Shown in pieces: positions 34,920-45,100 of a stretch of DNA of 64,000 nt; position 1 is the stretch's first letter; the number at the start of each line of letters is the position of its first letter. A model generated the notes under the pieces. That model worked only from the letters and a program-made list of their open reading frames with translations, did no database searches and had not been told where the DNA came from. This DNA is from Hydractinia symbiolongicarpus (taxonomy: Eukaryota > Cnidaria > Hydrozoa > Anthoathecata > Hydractiniidae), in assembly GCF_029227915.1 (NCBI RefSeq), contig NC_079880.1, forward strand, positions 24,676,501 to 24,740,500, written 5' to 3'. A program made the position numbers and the translations under genes.

Positions 34920-36744
34920 ATGGAGTACAAAGTTAAGTCCTCAGTCCAAGCCTTAGATCCCGAAACTAGGCATTGGCTTAATGCTGTAGTCGTAGAGAAT
35001 AGTGGGGAGAGGCTGAAAGTTACTTGGACAGGCTATGCAAAATCGTACGACTGTTGGCTTGACACAAACAATGTGAGGATGCCAATTCTAAAACGGTCGT
35101 TGGTATCAAGGAATGCCATCAATTCAAAAAACTTCCCGTTATACAAGCACCCTAAATATTTACAAATGGGTCATATTATTTTTGACAGGGTTCGAAAAAC
35201 AAAGTTCATTGTTGATGTTAACGATGAATTTAACGCAAAGGTAAATAGATTCTATTTTTGTCATATCATAGTCACATTAAGAAAAGTGTATGCAAAAATG
35301 GTTTTTGTTTTCTATGTTTTCTTTTTTTTATCACGTTCGAATTCGATTTCATACAGAAGACGTTGCATTGTATCGCGTGAATGATGCATAATTTTGACAA
35401 CACATGTTTTTTTTAAAGATATATTGCAACTCTAGAATTACTAAGAAACAATTATTTAATTTTTATTAGAACAATAAGGCTGATATTTGTTGAAAATAAG
35501 AATAAAATAAGAACAATTTCAGACTAAAAACACATATTTAATAAGCAAAAGGTTTATCCGGTAAAGAATATCTCCCAAAGCCCGTTTATTTAGACTTATC
35601 CAGTTTTTAAACTTTCCAAAACTTACTTTTTGCGAAGGTTACCACACGATGCGGCAACTCGGTCATGTACGAATACATGGAGGAAGCCAGTGAAGAGGAA
35701 GCCAGTGAAGAAGAGCCCACAGGTAATGTGGAAGATAGCGTAGCAGATTCTAGCAAAGAGATTACGGATGAGAGCCACCTACCAAGTGATCAACTAAAAT
35801 CCTTGGACTTGGTATTTGCAACCAAAGCAGTCAAAAGCCTTTCACCGTATAAAACCTTGCCAGGCCTTTCACTATCTAAAACCTTGCCTGACCATTTACC
35901 ATCCAAAACATCGCCTGATCATTCACCTTCTAAAACTTCGCCAGCCATTAATCTTTTGACTCCGGAAAATTTTCTTTTTAATATCACACCAGAATTACCG
36001 TCAATCGTGTCCACTTTAAAAAATGATCCTGCTACCGTCTCCACAAGCTCTTTCATTGCTGATTGTGTTCAAAACATTCCAAATTTTAACATTGCCGACC
36101 ATGAAATCGATTTTGAGTCCAACAATCTGGCACAGGTAATCCACGAAACAAAAAGAAACACTGATTTGATACTGGGCCTGTGTCAGAAGTTGGACACAAA
36201 AGTAGACGCTATAAGCGCAAGAACTGCTGTGCTTGAGAGTTACATCATGAAAAAAAGAAACTTATACGAGGCTAAAAATAAAATTTACCAGGAACCATTG
36301 CCCTTGCCAGCAACAATTACCCAGCCACCGAATAGTTATGTTGAGATGCTGGAAAATAATTTTGATCCGCTACTTTTCTTGCCCACAGAACATGATGACA
36401 TGGGCATGGAGACCACGCATGTTGAAGCACGGCCGCAAGTCGCAACTCCGCAAGCCACACCACCCGTTGGTAAAAAAAACCCGCTACGCAAAATTAACCC
36501 ATGCTCCGCGTTAATTAAAAAAGAGCTGGGTAAGCGTTTCACCCTTGCCGAATTAGCAGGTGGCAGGTTGAATGGTGGCAAAAATAAAAACGTGTTGTCA
36601 CCACGAAGAATGGGAATAATTTTGCAGAAGGCCAGGAAGGAGCATAAGGAGGAATTTGAAAATAATATAAAAAACAATTTAAATGAAATCATTAACTCAA
36701 AATGTCGAAAGGCAAGTCAGAAAATAAGGGACACCACGGATTGA
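34920..36744 (+). CDS. Tudor-like plus BEN-domain protein of the 7.8-kb element (two exons)
   Basis: Exons 34920-35240 and 35638-36744 join in phase 0 to 475 residues. Residues 1-55 (VQALDPETRHWLNAVVVE..LKVTWTGYAKSYDCW) fit a Tudor/chromo-barrel fold of the kind that reads modified histones. The middle is acidic (EEASEEEASEEE) with SPSKTSP-type repeats near 175-210. The last 85 or so residues (ALIKKELGKRFTLAELAGGRL.G..NVLSPRRMGIILQKARKEH) resemble a BEN domain, a DNA- and chromatin-binding module. An acceptor CCTTTTAG directly abuts the ATG, so a 5'-UTR exon is likely. It lies 600 bases downstream of the transposase gene on the same strand, within the terminal repeats, so it is probably an accessory protein. 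Both domain calls are by eye. Confidence 0.65.
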
Positions 36745-37111
36745 TAAAATAAATAGACGAAATTATTTAGGTCAATTCTCACGTTCCGAACTTTTTTTTT
36801 CTCGCATTCTATAAAAAACCTTAGGCACAGAAAGGTCAAAGTAAAAGTGTTTTTGCATACGTATTTAGCTACGTATTTATGGACTGGTTTCTTATAAAAA
36901 AAACGTGCATAACGTAAAATGTTGAGATGATTGATTTCCTAAAACCGTGGAAATTTCAGATAAAATTTTTTAGCTCCTTATTCTGACTTGTCTTCGTATT
37001 TTAAGTTTTTATTTTAATATTGTTTGAAAAAGAATTTGTTCTAATTTATTCCGCGCTTTTTTATTCTCGCACTTTTTTTATTCCCTTACAAAATAAAATG
37101 TCTTACAAAAT

Positions 37112-37168
37112 AAATTTTAGATATTTCTAACTATGATTTATCATAGTTAATAGAAATATCTAAAATTT
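37112..37168. repeat. Near-perfect 57-bp palindrome inside the transposon
   Basis: Arms AAATTTTAGATATTTCTA (37112-37129) and its exact complement (37151-37168) flank a second complementary pair ACTATGAT/ATCATAGT. This predicts a long hairpin between the BEN gene and the right end. It could act in transcription termination or be a small insertion. Confidence 0.8.
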
Positions 37169-38045
37169 ATTAACTCCCTATTTTAACTTTTCTTCGGGTA
37201 TAGGTTCAGCATGTTTATGTTTCTCATAACATACTTAAAAAAAGAATCAAACTGATAAAAAAAACGACAACTCACTCGCACGTGTGCTCTGACCCTCTGA
37301 AACCAATGAATGAATCACGATTCGAACACAGAGCAGAAGATAAAAATTGTTACATTTTTCTTCTTGAAAAATTCGAAAAGGACGGTTTCTCTTAGCTCCC
37401 CAACATAACATTTAAATGTATTAAGTTAAAAAGAGCTAATATACTGAAATGTACGAACCATTACAGGCAGAATACACCTAAATACACCTAAATACACCTG
37501 AGAACAAACATCTTGACATAAATTTTGCTTTTATCCCTGATCTGTGTACTGGTTTCGTTTGGTTAATGAATACCATGTTAAGGCTATTTTCTACCTCAAG
37601 AAAATTTTCGGCGATTTTTGATTGGCTAATTTTAATGTTTTTCGATGATGTGACGTTTGCGGAGGAACGCCAGCCATTTCGAATATATCTCCCAGTAAAG
37701 ACGAGCTATGTTTCGCATCTAACTATCTATATTTAATATCTATATATTCCTTCCTAACAACATATTTAAAGAATCCTAATCTTAAAGAATATTTATGGCT
37801 AAATTCAGTTTCAGATATACTTACCAGTAAATATCGAAAATAACTCAAGATTCCATCTGTCACGACCAATAATAATATTTTTTGTGAGATTTGTTTCGCT
37901 TTTCCACAACATAGTTCCAGCTTCGAACGACGAAGTTTGCTGTGATAAAATGTTGCCAAGTTTGATAAATATACAGACCGTAACATTCAACAATCGAACG
38001 AGTACAAACAATGTAGCTTAAGTTAATCAGTAGCTGTGCCACTGC

Positions 38046-38472
38046 TAGCCAGGAGACCCAGCGTAATTTTTCTTACCACCGGGAAATCGGAGTAGTTAAG
38101 GTGGGAAAATTACGCTGGGTCTCAAACGATTTTTCTGCGGCCAAAATCTGGCCGCGCTTTTTGATTGGCTAATTCTATTGTTCTCTGCTCACGTGATTAT
38201 TATCGGGGAAAGCCCTTTTCATCCCGAATATTCCAGTGAGTGGTTTCACTCACCCTAACAAACATTAGTATTCTACAAAGTTTTTACCAAAGTAAGATTT
38301 GACCTAGCTTGGTAAACAACTCACAGATAAATTAAAATGTCCTCGTAAGCAATTAGTCACATTGTTCGATTTAAACTCGGGGTTTCCGCTGAGTCATTCG
38401 TTCGCGTCTAAGCTTTAGTTTGAGAGAAACTCATTTTATCAACTGAAGAAGAAAGCTTAGTTAACTAGGCTA
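38046..38472 (+). mobile_element. MITE family 1, copy C, nested in the 7.8-kb transposon
   Basis: The element runs from TAGCCAGGAGACCCAGCGTA to TTAGTTAACTAGGCTA. It is flanked by a perfect 9-bp duplication, TGCCACTGC (38037-38045 and 38473-38481). Blocks match copies A and B. The duplication places this insertion after the 7.8-kb transposon was already present. Confidence 0.85.
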
Positions 38473-38481
38473 TGCCACTGC

Positions 38482-38550
38482 CGTTCCGCTAGAACAATGG
38501 AATAATTTCTTTTTCACGGAACAAAATCACGCTGGGTCTCCTGGCCAAGA
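38482..38550 (-). mobile_element. Partial MITE family 1 end
   Basis: Immediately beyond copy C, ACAAAATCACGCTGGGTCTC then CTGGCC matches, in inverted orientation, the start of the family. This is a solo end about 25-70 bases long; its own boundaries and duplication are not visible. Confidence 0.5.
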
Positions 38551-38579
38551 TTTTTAAAGTTTCGTGTTAAACTCACGGA

Positions 38580-38889
38580 AGTGTTCGAAAATATTTTTCA
38601 ACTTTTGAGACGAATTTATTATAGCAGAGACGAATTGAGACGATTTGAGACGAATTAAGAAAATTCATAGACGAAATGAGACGATTCGGAGACGAATTTG
38701 TTTTTAAAATATGATATTCGGAGACGAATTTGTGACTATCAGGAGACGATATGAGACGAATTAAGACGGTTAAGACACTACAATGTTATCACAAAAAATC
38801 GTCTCGTATGAAAGAGTTAAGACGAACAAAACAAATTTACAAGACGATTTAAAATGAGCCGAATTTAGACGAAATTTGTGGACGATCCC
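38580..38889. repeat. Right subterminal AGACG-rich repeats
   Basis: Many GAGACGAATT/AGACGATT motifs lie in this segment. They include an ATCAGGAGACGATAT block also present in the left end in the same orientation (near 31177). The last 22 bases are the inverted terminal repeat. Confidence 0.8.
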
Positions 38890-39577
38890 TTAATGGTCTT
38901 TCCAAGAGCTATGTTGTGAGTGATTTAACAAAAGCTTCGCCATAAAACAATCTAATTATTTTCTCATAACTGCGAGTTTAATTAATAAAACATATTGAAA
39001 ATAAAATCCCCTTAGGTACTAGCACAAATAATGAAATTTATTGATTTGTTACCTCCACGAAATATTAAAATAAATTGTGCAAAATATATTGTTTTTAAAA
39101 ATGTTTTAGTGCCTGTTTATGTTGTTTTTTTATATCTTCTAAACTTGGTCTGTTTTAAAAAATACAGTTCTTAGCATTTTATTCTACGCTATTTTTTCTC
39201 AACAAAACATTACGCAAAAGAAATCGCGCACAAAACTATTGTTGTTAAAAAAGTTTCATGCGCTTATTTTTTGTTTAAAAGGCTTTTCAAAAAAATATCA
39301 TTTTGAACATTTTATTGCGATCTTTTTTTCTTAACGAAACTTTAGGAATAACTTTAGCACCGTAACTTTAAAATATAAGTCTGGCATGAAAGTTATTTTC
39401 CATTTACTCCGACGCTTTTCCACCTTGTTCTACCACATTTTAAAAGCGTATACAGTCCTGTTTTGCCAGTCTACTCAATAAAGAGGCTAAGCGTGCAACA
39501 CTTTGCATGCCAAACGTGTTTCTATATTGTCAAAGTGTGCGATTCTCAGTTCTTTCATAACTGTATCTACAACAGAG

Positions 39578-40854
39578 GAGGGTGTTACGACAAGCATATT
39601 CTCTGTGTATTTTCACACCATGCACGCATATAATTTTTTTGCTGCGAAAAAAAAATTATAATTCCTCCCTTTAAAAAAATGAATAAATTTGCTCTCCTGC
39701 TTAGCAAAATTAGTAGTTTTACAGGAAGAAGTTTTCTTGTACTGTTTTTAAAATTATGCGGCAAGAATTGTGTTTGTCTCACTATAAAAAATGTTGGATA
39801 AATTGGTTCTCTTGTTTTGAAATATTAGTATAACTAGTTGTTAAGATAAAAAAATACTTGCATGATCAAAAGCTTGTTTTTAAAAGTTATGCAGCAAAAA
39901 TTTTTCTTGTGCTGTTTTGAAAGTTATACAGCAAGAGTTATTCTTGTGCTGTTTTGAAAGTTATACAGAATATACTTGTGATGTTTTGAAAGTTATACAG
40001 CAAGTTATATTTGCACTGTTTCGAAATTTACACCGCAAGTTATTCTTCTTCCACTTAAATAATAAAAAAAAAATTAGTGTTTTTTTAATGTTTTTTGTGC
40101 AGTCTTATAAGAAAATCTAAATTTAAGTGCAAAATCTTTTGCAGACTATACTTTCGTTGACAATAAAGTATTACGCAGCAATAAAATTATTTATTTAAAA
40201 TTCATAAGGAAGGAGGGTGTTACGGCAATAATAATCTGTCTTGTTTTTTACTTGTATTATATCTATTTTTAGCGAAATTTTATATATAGCTAATTTTTGT
40301 TATAAATCACATAAAAATTTAAACTTCTGTTTAACCACATAACTATTTTTGTGATTACAAAATTTGTGCATGTCCCACATGTGGAAATTTTTTTAAGAAA
40401 TATAGTGTAGGCAACAATTATGTTTTATCATAATGGAGGAGGGTGTTACGACAAACATATTCTGGGAAGTATTTGTTATATTTTTTTTCGTATAAAGCGG
40501 ACATTAACCTATAGTCAGCAGTATTACATATCATCATCATCATCATCATCATCATTCTCGGCTTAACGTCTGTTTTCCATGCTAGCATGGGTTGGACGGG
40601 GTATATTAATGACCCTCTTCCAATCTGATCTAGACTGTGTTAGATCTAAACTCAACTTTCTCTCTATCAAGTCTGTCCTTATAACCCCCTGCCAAGTCTT
40701 TCTCGGTCTGCCTCTGGGCTTTGCCCCAGGAACTATCAAGTCTCTACACTTTCTTACCCAATTATCCTCCTCCATTCTTTCCAAGTGCCCCAGCCAATTC
40801 AATCTTCTAACATATATATTATAATTATCATAATGAAGGAGGGAGTTACAACAA
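39578..40854. repeat. Four spaced copies of GGAGGGTGTTACGACAA
   Basis: Copies lie at 39578-39594, 40212-40228 (ACGGCAA), 40438-40454 and 40838-40854 (GAGTTACAACAA), all in the same orientation. The last two share an upstream TATCATAATG. The LINE fragment 40530-40810 lies between copies 3 and 4. They look like remnants of a diverged long tandem unit. Confidence 0.6.
40530..40810 (-). mobile_element. 5'-truncated LINE, 3' end with (ATG)n tail, copy 1
   Basis: On the minus strand, 40802-40563 encodes the end of a non-LTR retrotransposon reverse-transcriptase protein: NWLGHLERMEED, GRPRKTWQGV, then ..ASMENRR and stop. The 3' end follows directly with an (ATG)n repeat (CAT/ATC on the + strand, 40533-40556). 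GHL.RM and RGRPRKTW are typical of the last part of LINE ORF2. The upstream part is missing, as expected from truncated reverse transcription. Confidence 0.8.
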
Positions 40855-41309
40855 TAATGTTATATCTTGTTTTTTTCTCCAGTCTTTTCAGATGGGCGTC
40901 ACGATTACTGATGCAAGTTACAGTTTTACAAAAAATATAAAGTAATGTATGTAATGAACGATGTATTGAAATCATGTTCTGAAAATATAAGATATTTTAA
41001 ATTTTATATATAACACAGTAAAGTTTATTTTTATATTATTAAATACTTTTGTTTACAAATTCTATAAACGCGGCACCAAAAGTATTCTCAACATCGTCAC
41101 ACGCAGGTTATTGTTATTTATACAATAAGTTTCCCCGATCTTTTCAAATTCTTGCAGTGTAATTATCTTCTCTAAAAGACAAAAGTCTATTATGAAAGTA
41201 ATTATTTATGCGAGTTGCACGTACGCGGAAGGTTACATTCGGACAACCACAGTCTGTACTATGCAGTGAAAACATATTTACTTATATTTATACTTTTTAG
41301 TTGCATAAC

Positions 41310-41804
41310 ATGGATATTATACCTAAGAAATGTTGCATAAAATATACACCACCTACTCTTATCTTGTTTTACGAAATCAAAGAAACTGGAAAGTTGCATC
41401 GTCGATCAATACCAATCCGCACAATAGAGGATGACAGTGTCCATGAAAATATCTTGGAAAATTTAATGTCTGAAGACCGTCATTCAAAATATTTAAAGCA
41501 ATTCCAGCAAAAACAACTACAGCGACTTCTTAGAATGTTGACACAAAAAAATTCAGGCCTAAAATTTGAACTTACCGAAAATGAAACAGACAATCAAGTT
41601 GACGTTGAAAAAACAGATTTGAATAAATTAGATGATGAGAATTTGAATAAAGTTAAAGAAAAAATGAATGAATCTTTTGAACAAAATAAAGTTAAACCTG
41701 GTGATGACAAATGGAAATACGATATTGAAGTAGATTTTGAAAAGCAGGGGCAAATTGAATCTTCTGCTTGGGATGATGCTGATGAATCAGACATGGAATT
41801 TTAA
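41310..41804 (+). CDS. CEP19: Centrosomal protein 19 (CEP19)
   Basis: The protein has 164 residues, the usual CEP19 length, in one coding exon. It begins MDIIPKKCCIKYTPPTLILF, as in vertebrate CEP19 (KKCGI.F.PP..IL.YE), then YLKQFQQKQLQRLL, a Leu/Asp-rich DLNKLDDENLNKVKEKM, and ends DIEVDFE..QIESSAWDDADESDMEF. CEP19 acts at the mother centriole/ciliary base, where it recruits RABL2 and supports intraflagellar transport entry. A splice acceptor, ACTTTTTAG, lies 9 bases before the ATG, so a 5'-UTR exon or a trans-spliced leader is likely. AATAAA follows at 42000-42005. ADHFE1 starts only 307 bases after the stop on the same strand. Confidence 0.93.
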   Translation: MDIIPKKCCIKYTPPTLILFYEIKETGKLHRRSIPIRTIEDDSVHENILENLMSEDRHSKYLKQFQQKQLQRLLRMLTQKNSGLKFELTENETDNQVDVEKTDLNKLDDENLNKVKEKMNESFEQNKVKPGDDKWKYDIEVDFEKQGQIESSAWDDADESDMEF

Positions 41805-41999
41805 TTATTATTATGATCACATTAAGTTTTTTATATGGTTTATTAGTATATGTTTCTTGTATTACTATATAATTTAAAACATACACTTTAGTTATAAATT
41901 ATAAACCTTAACATGTAATACTGTCAAAAATCAATCCTTTTAAAGGAAAGGCTATGAAACAATTTGAAACTAAATGATATTAAGTGTCTGTGTAACTTT

Positions 42000-42005
42000 A
42001 ATAAA
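42000..42005 (+). terminator. Candidate poly(A) signal of CEP19
   Basis: AATAAA lies about 195 bases after the CEP19 stop codon and about 107 bases before the ADHFE1 start codon, which leaves very little room for a separate ADHFE1 promoter. Confidence 0.5.
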
Positions 42006-42111
42006 AGGCCAGATTAGAATTTTCAGACACTGTACATAATGGCTTCTGCATTAGCTTCATGAGGAAGCGATGTTTCTCATGTTCTACTTCTAAAATATAC
42101 AGTTAAACAAA

Positions 42112-45100
42112 ATGAAGTTACCAGCTGTCTCCAGAGAAGCAGTACTGCGAATCATGCGCATGGCTGCTGTTAATGGGTGAGTATACACACCATAAAGAAT
42201 GTTTCACATTTTTACATAAAACAGTACATCAAATATTATAAAAGTGCTGAGATAACTAAATTTATTAATTGAAAGTAAACAAGTAAAAATAAGCAATGAG
42301 TTAATGAATAAATGAATGAATGATTCATTTTAAATTTTCCTTTAGGTGCCAGTGTCCAGCTCATTCTCAATCATTTTCTGGTATATCAGCTCAAAATTGT
42401 GGTAAGTTTCAACAGCTGCGGGTAGCACTTATTATTTACAATTTTAATTTTTTATATTTTGCCAGTATTTAATTTTGCAATATTGTGTTATTTTCAAACA
42501 CTTTAAAGTATACAGTTATTGATTTTTGCATAACGATATTTCTTAACAAATTTTATGCTGCTTAATTTTGTTGAATCTTGCATGTAAGAATTTTAGTACA
42601 ATTATATGATATTTTCATAGTTAATGACCATCATAATACCAGCTTTATTTCTTATTTAAGCTTCCAAAACTCAGCAACAAAACTCAAAAGAATATGCTGT
42701 AGAGGTAATCTCATTCTTCCATTTTATCATGTTATGCAATAAACTTGCTTTTGTTTCTGCATAACCAATTTCTTTGATGAGTAATCTTTTGATATCATTC
42801 TTCCTGACACATAAACAAGTAAGGTTATGTTGAATTGAAGGATTAAAGGGTCATTCTGAGATAAATCTCTTCCTTTAAGCAACCTGTTGACAATAGGATT
42901 TTGTTCTATACAAAGGAATAAGTCTTCCTGGCATAATTTAATTGTCAGACAATGTGTAAGTTTAATAATCCCAGTTTAATGAAAACAGATTGACTTCCAT
43001 TTAAATTTCTCATTAAACCACAAACTCTAACTTTTTAATTATTTTTTTTGGCTAAGTTTGAGATCTTTAGTAATAACTCGTTCTGTGAGTGAAGTCAAAC
43101 CAACAAAATGTATTTATTGTGTTATATTGTGAAATTCTTTCATCCCTCTACTTTGGGGGAAAGTACCATGGCTTTTAGGTGAGGTTGTCGTTACCTTTTT
43201 ACGCAGAATCTTTTTTAGGCCAATGACACAAATTTGAAAATTAAACCACATTCTTTACTTTTTTACTGAATTTGACCAACCCAATGCATTTCTTACCCAT
43301 TTTCTAGACCAATTACAATTTTGTCATTGAGTTTTGGGCAATGTTTTGTCATGTTTGGGATGTTTTCAAAATTCTCACGACCTTTGTAACAGATCGTAAG
43401 TTAAAAAAAATCCTTGAAACACACTAATTGGAATTCAGATAATATATCCTAAAGGGAATATCTAGTTAAAATAATGGTTTGTACAAGTGTTGGATAAGAT
43501 CAAGGATATATACAATGAACAGTAAAGAAATGATAGCATTAATTATACACACGAACCAAAATAAATATAAATAAATATAAATAAATAAAATAAAACATTA
43601 TTATTTGAGTATACAAAAGAAATATTTAGTTGGAATAAAAATGATATAACAATTGGATAGGTTCATGGATCGTAAATTAAAAAGACAGGAATCAGTAGCA
43701 CTTGCAGACGACTTTGCTGAATATCATCATCATCATCATCATCATTCTCGGCTTAACATCTGTTTTCCATGCTAGCATGGGTTGGACGGGGTATATTAAT
43801 GACCCTCTTCCAATCTGATCTAAACTGTGTTAGATTTAATCTCAACTTCCTCTGTATCAAGTCTGTCCTTATAACCTCCTGCCAAGTCTCCCTCGGTCTA
43901 CCTTTATAACTTAAATTAACAAGGCAGAAAATATAAATTATTATTTTGAAATCTTTATTATATTCTCCCGTAGATAAGCTCAAGTATCTAAGCTTTGTTT
44001 GATTAAAGCTGCTATAGTTTTTTGAAGGTCATTTTAATTTATTTCTTGAAATATTAGGGAAATCTGCCAATGTTTATCAGAATCATAATAGACCTTGCAC
44101 ATCCTTAATTTTAGATGGCATGTTCAAACATAAGATATGGAAAAGGAGTTACAGCTGAAGTTGGAATGGTAGGAATCGTTTGTCTTTCTATTTTTTTTTT
44201 TTTTTGGCCACGATAGAATGTTAGAATGTTTGTTATACATAAAGACCACGATTTTATCGTGGTTCGTGTGCACCACGCTCGTTACACGAACACGATGTTA
44301 ACAAACCTTTTCACAGTACTGTAATTGCTGGTTAATATAATGTGGAAATACAAATTTTTGTGTCAGTAATTTAAAAATCTGCATAAAAAATATAAAAGAT
44401 AAGAAAGGCAAAGCTTTAAAGCTCTCTCTAGTGGAAAAGTTTTGTTTGTTTGGTTATTTGTCGTTATTCTGAATACAAAAGTAATCACTGTGAAAAGCCC
44501 TGTTATTTCTAAAACAAAGAGATGAATGTTTCTTCTTTCACAAATAAAAATCAATAAGTTACTACAATGTTTCAACATTTTCTTTAGGATCTTCAAAATA
44601 TGAATGCCAAACATGTTGCTTTATTTACAGATAAAAACGTAAGCTATTGTATTTTTTGTATTTTTCGGAGCACTTTGATTGTAAAACATAGATTGTTCTT
44701 AAAAAGCTGATTTTATAACTCTCAAAGTTGCTTTAAAAATTTTTTCCTGTTACATACTTTTGTTTTCCACTAGTATTAATGGGAAGGTAAGGTTGAAATA
44801 ATATGTTGTGGAGCTGAAAAAGGTTGTTTTACAAGTTTTGAAAAACTTTTGAGTGACCTCATTTTGCTGATAAAATAACTTTATATATTAAACTTACCTA
44901 AGTAATAAAGAAACATAATAAAAACACACAAAACAAAATAGTATTTACTTCTTGATTGAGTGTCGATGTAATGACTGAAAAGAAATTAACCACCACTCTT
45001 GCTGACGAAATACCTAAATGTAGCTATATCTTACAGCGTTTTGGTTGTGATAAGCCATTCTCAAGTCGTAAAAAATATGTTTAGCTATTTTGTTGAAAAG

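Larger units (their letters stand above)
31055..38889 (+). mobile_element. 7.8-kb two-gene DNA transposon with TTA target duplication
   Basis: Left terminus GGGATCGTCCACAAATTTCG (then TC) at 31055-31076 is repeated, inverted, at 38868-38889. Outside, TTA flanks both ends (31052-31054 and 38890-38892), a 3-bp target duplication. Termini of GGG..CCC with a TTA target resemble PIF/Harbinger, but the encoded transposase does not look like the Harbinger DDE family, so the superfamily is left open. Cargo: a spliced DDE transposase gene (31446-34323) and a spliced Tudor-like/BEN gene (34920-36744), both on the + strand. Subterminal regions at both ends are full of AGACG/CGTCT motifs. A MITE is nested at 38046-38472. 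Both genes are open, so the element looks recent. Confidence 0.85.
38893..41300. other. Repeat-rich spacer, no gene seen
   Basis: Holds a short tandem array near 39890-40060 (units like TGCTGTTTTGAAAGTTATAC), four GGAGGGTGTTACGACAA-like blocks and a LINE 3' fragment. Open frames here are repeat by-products. Confidence 0.6.
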
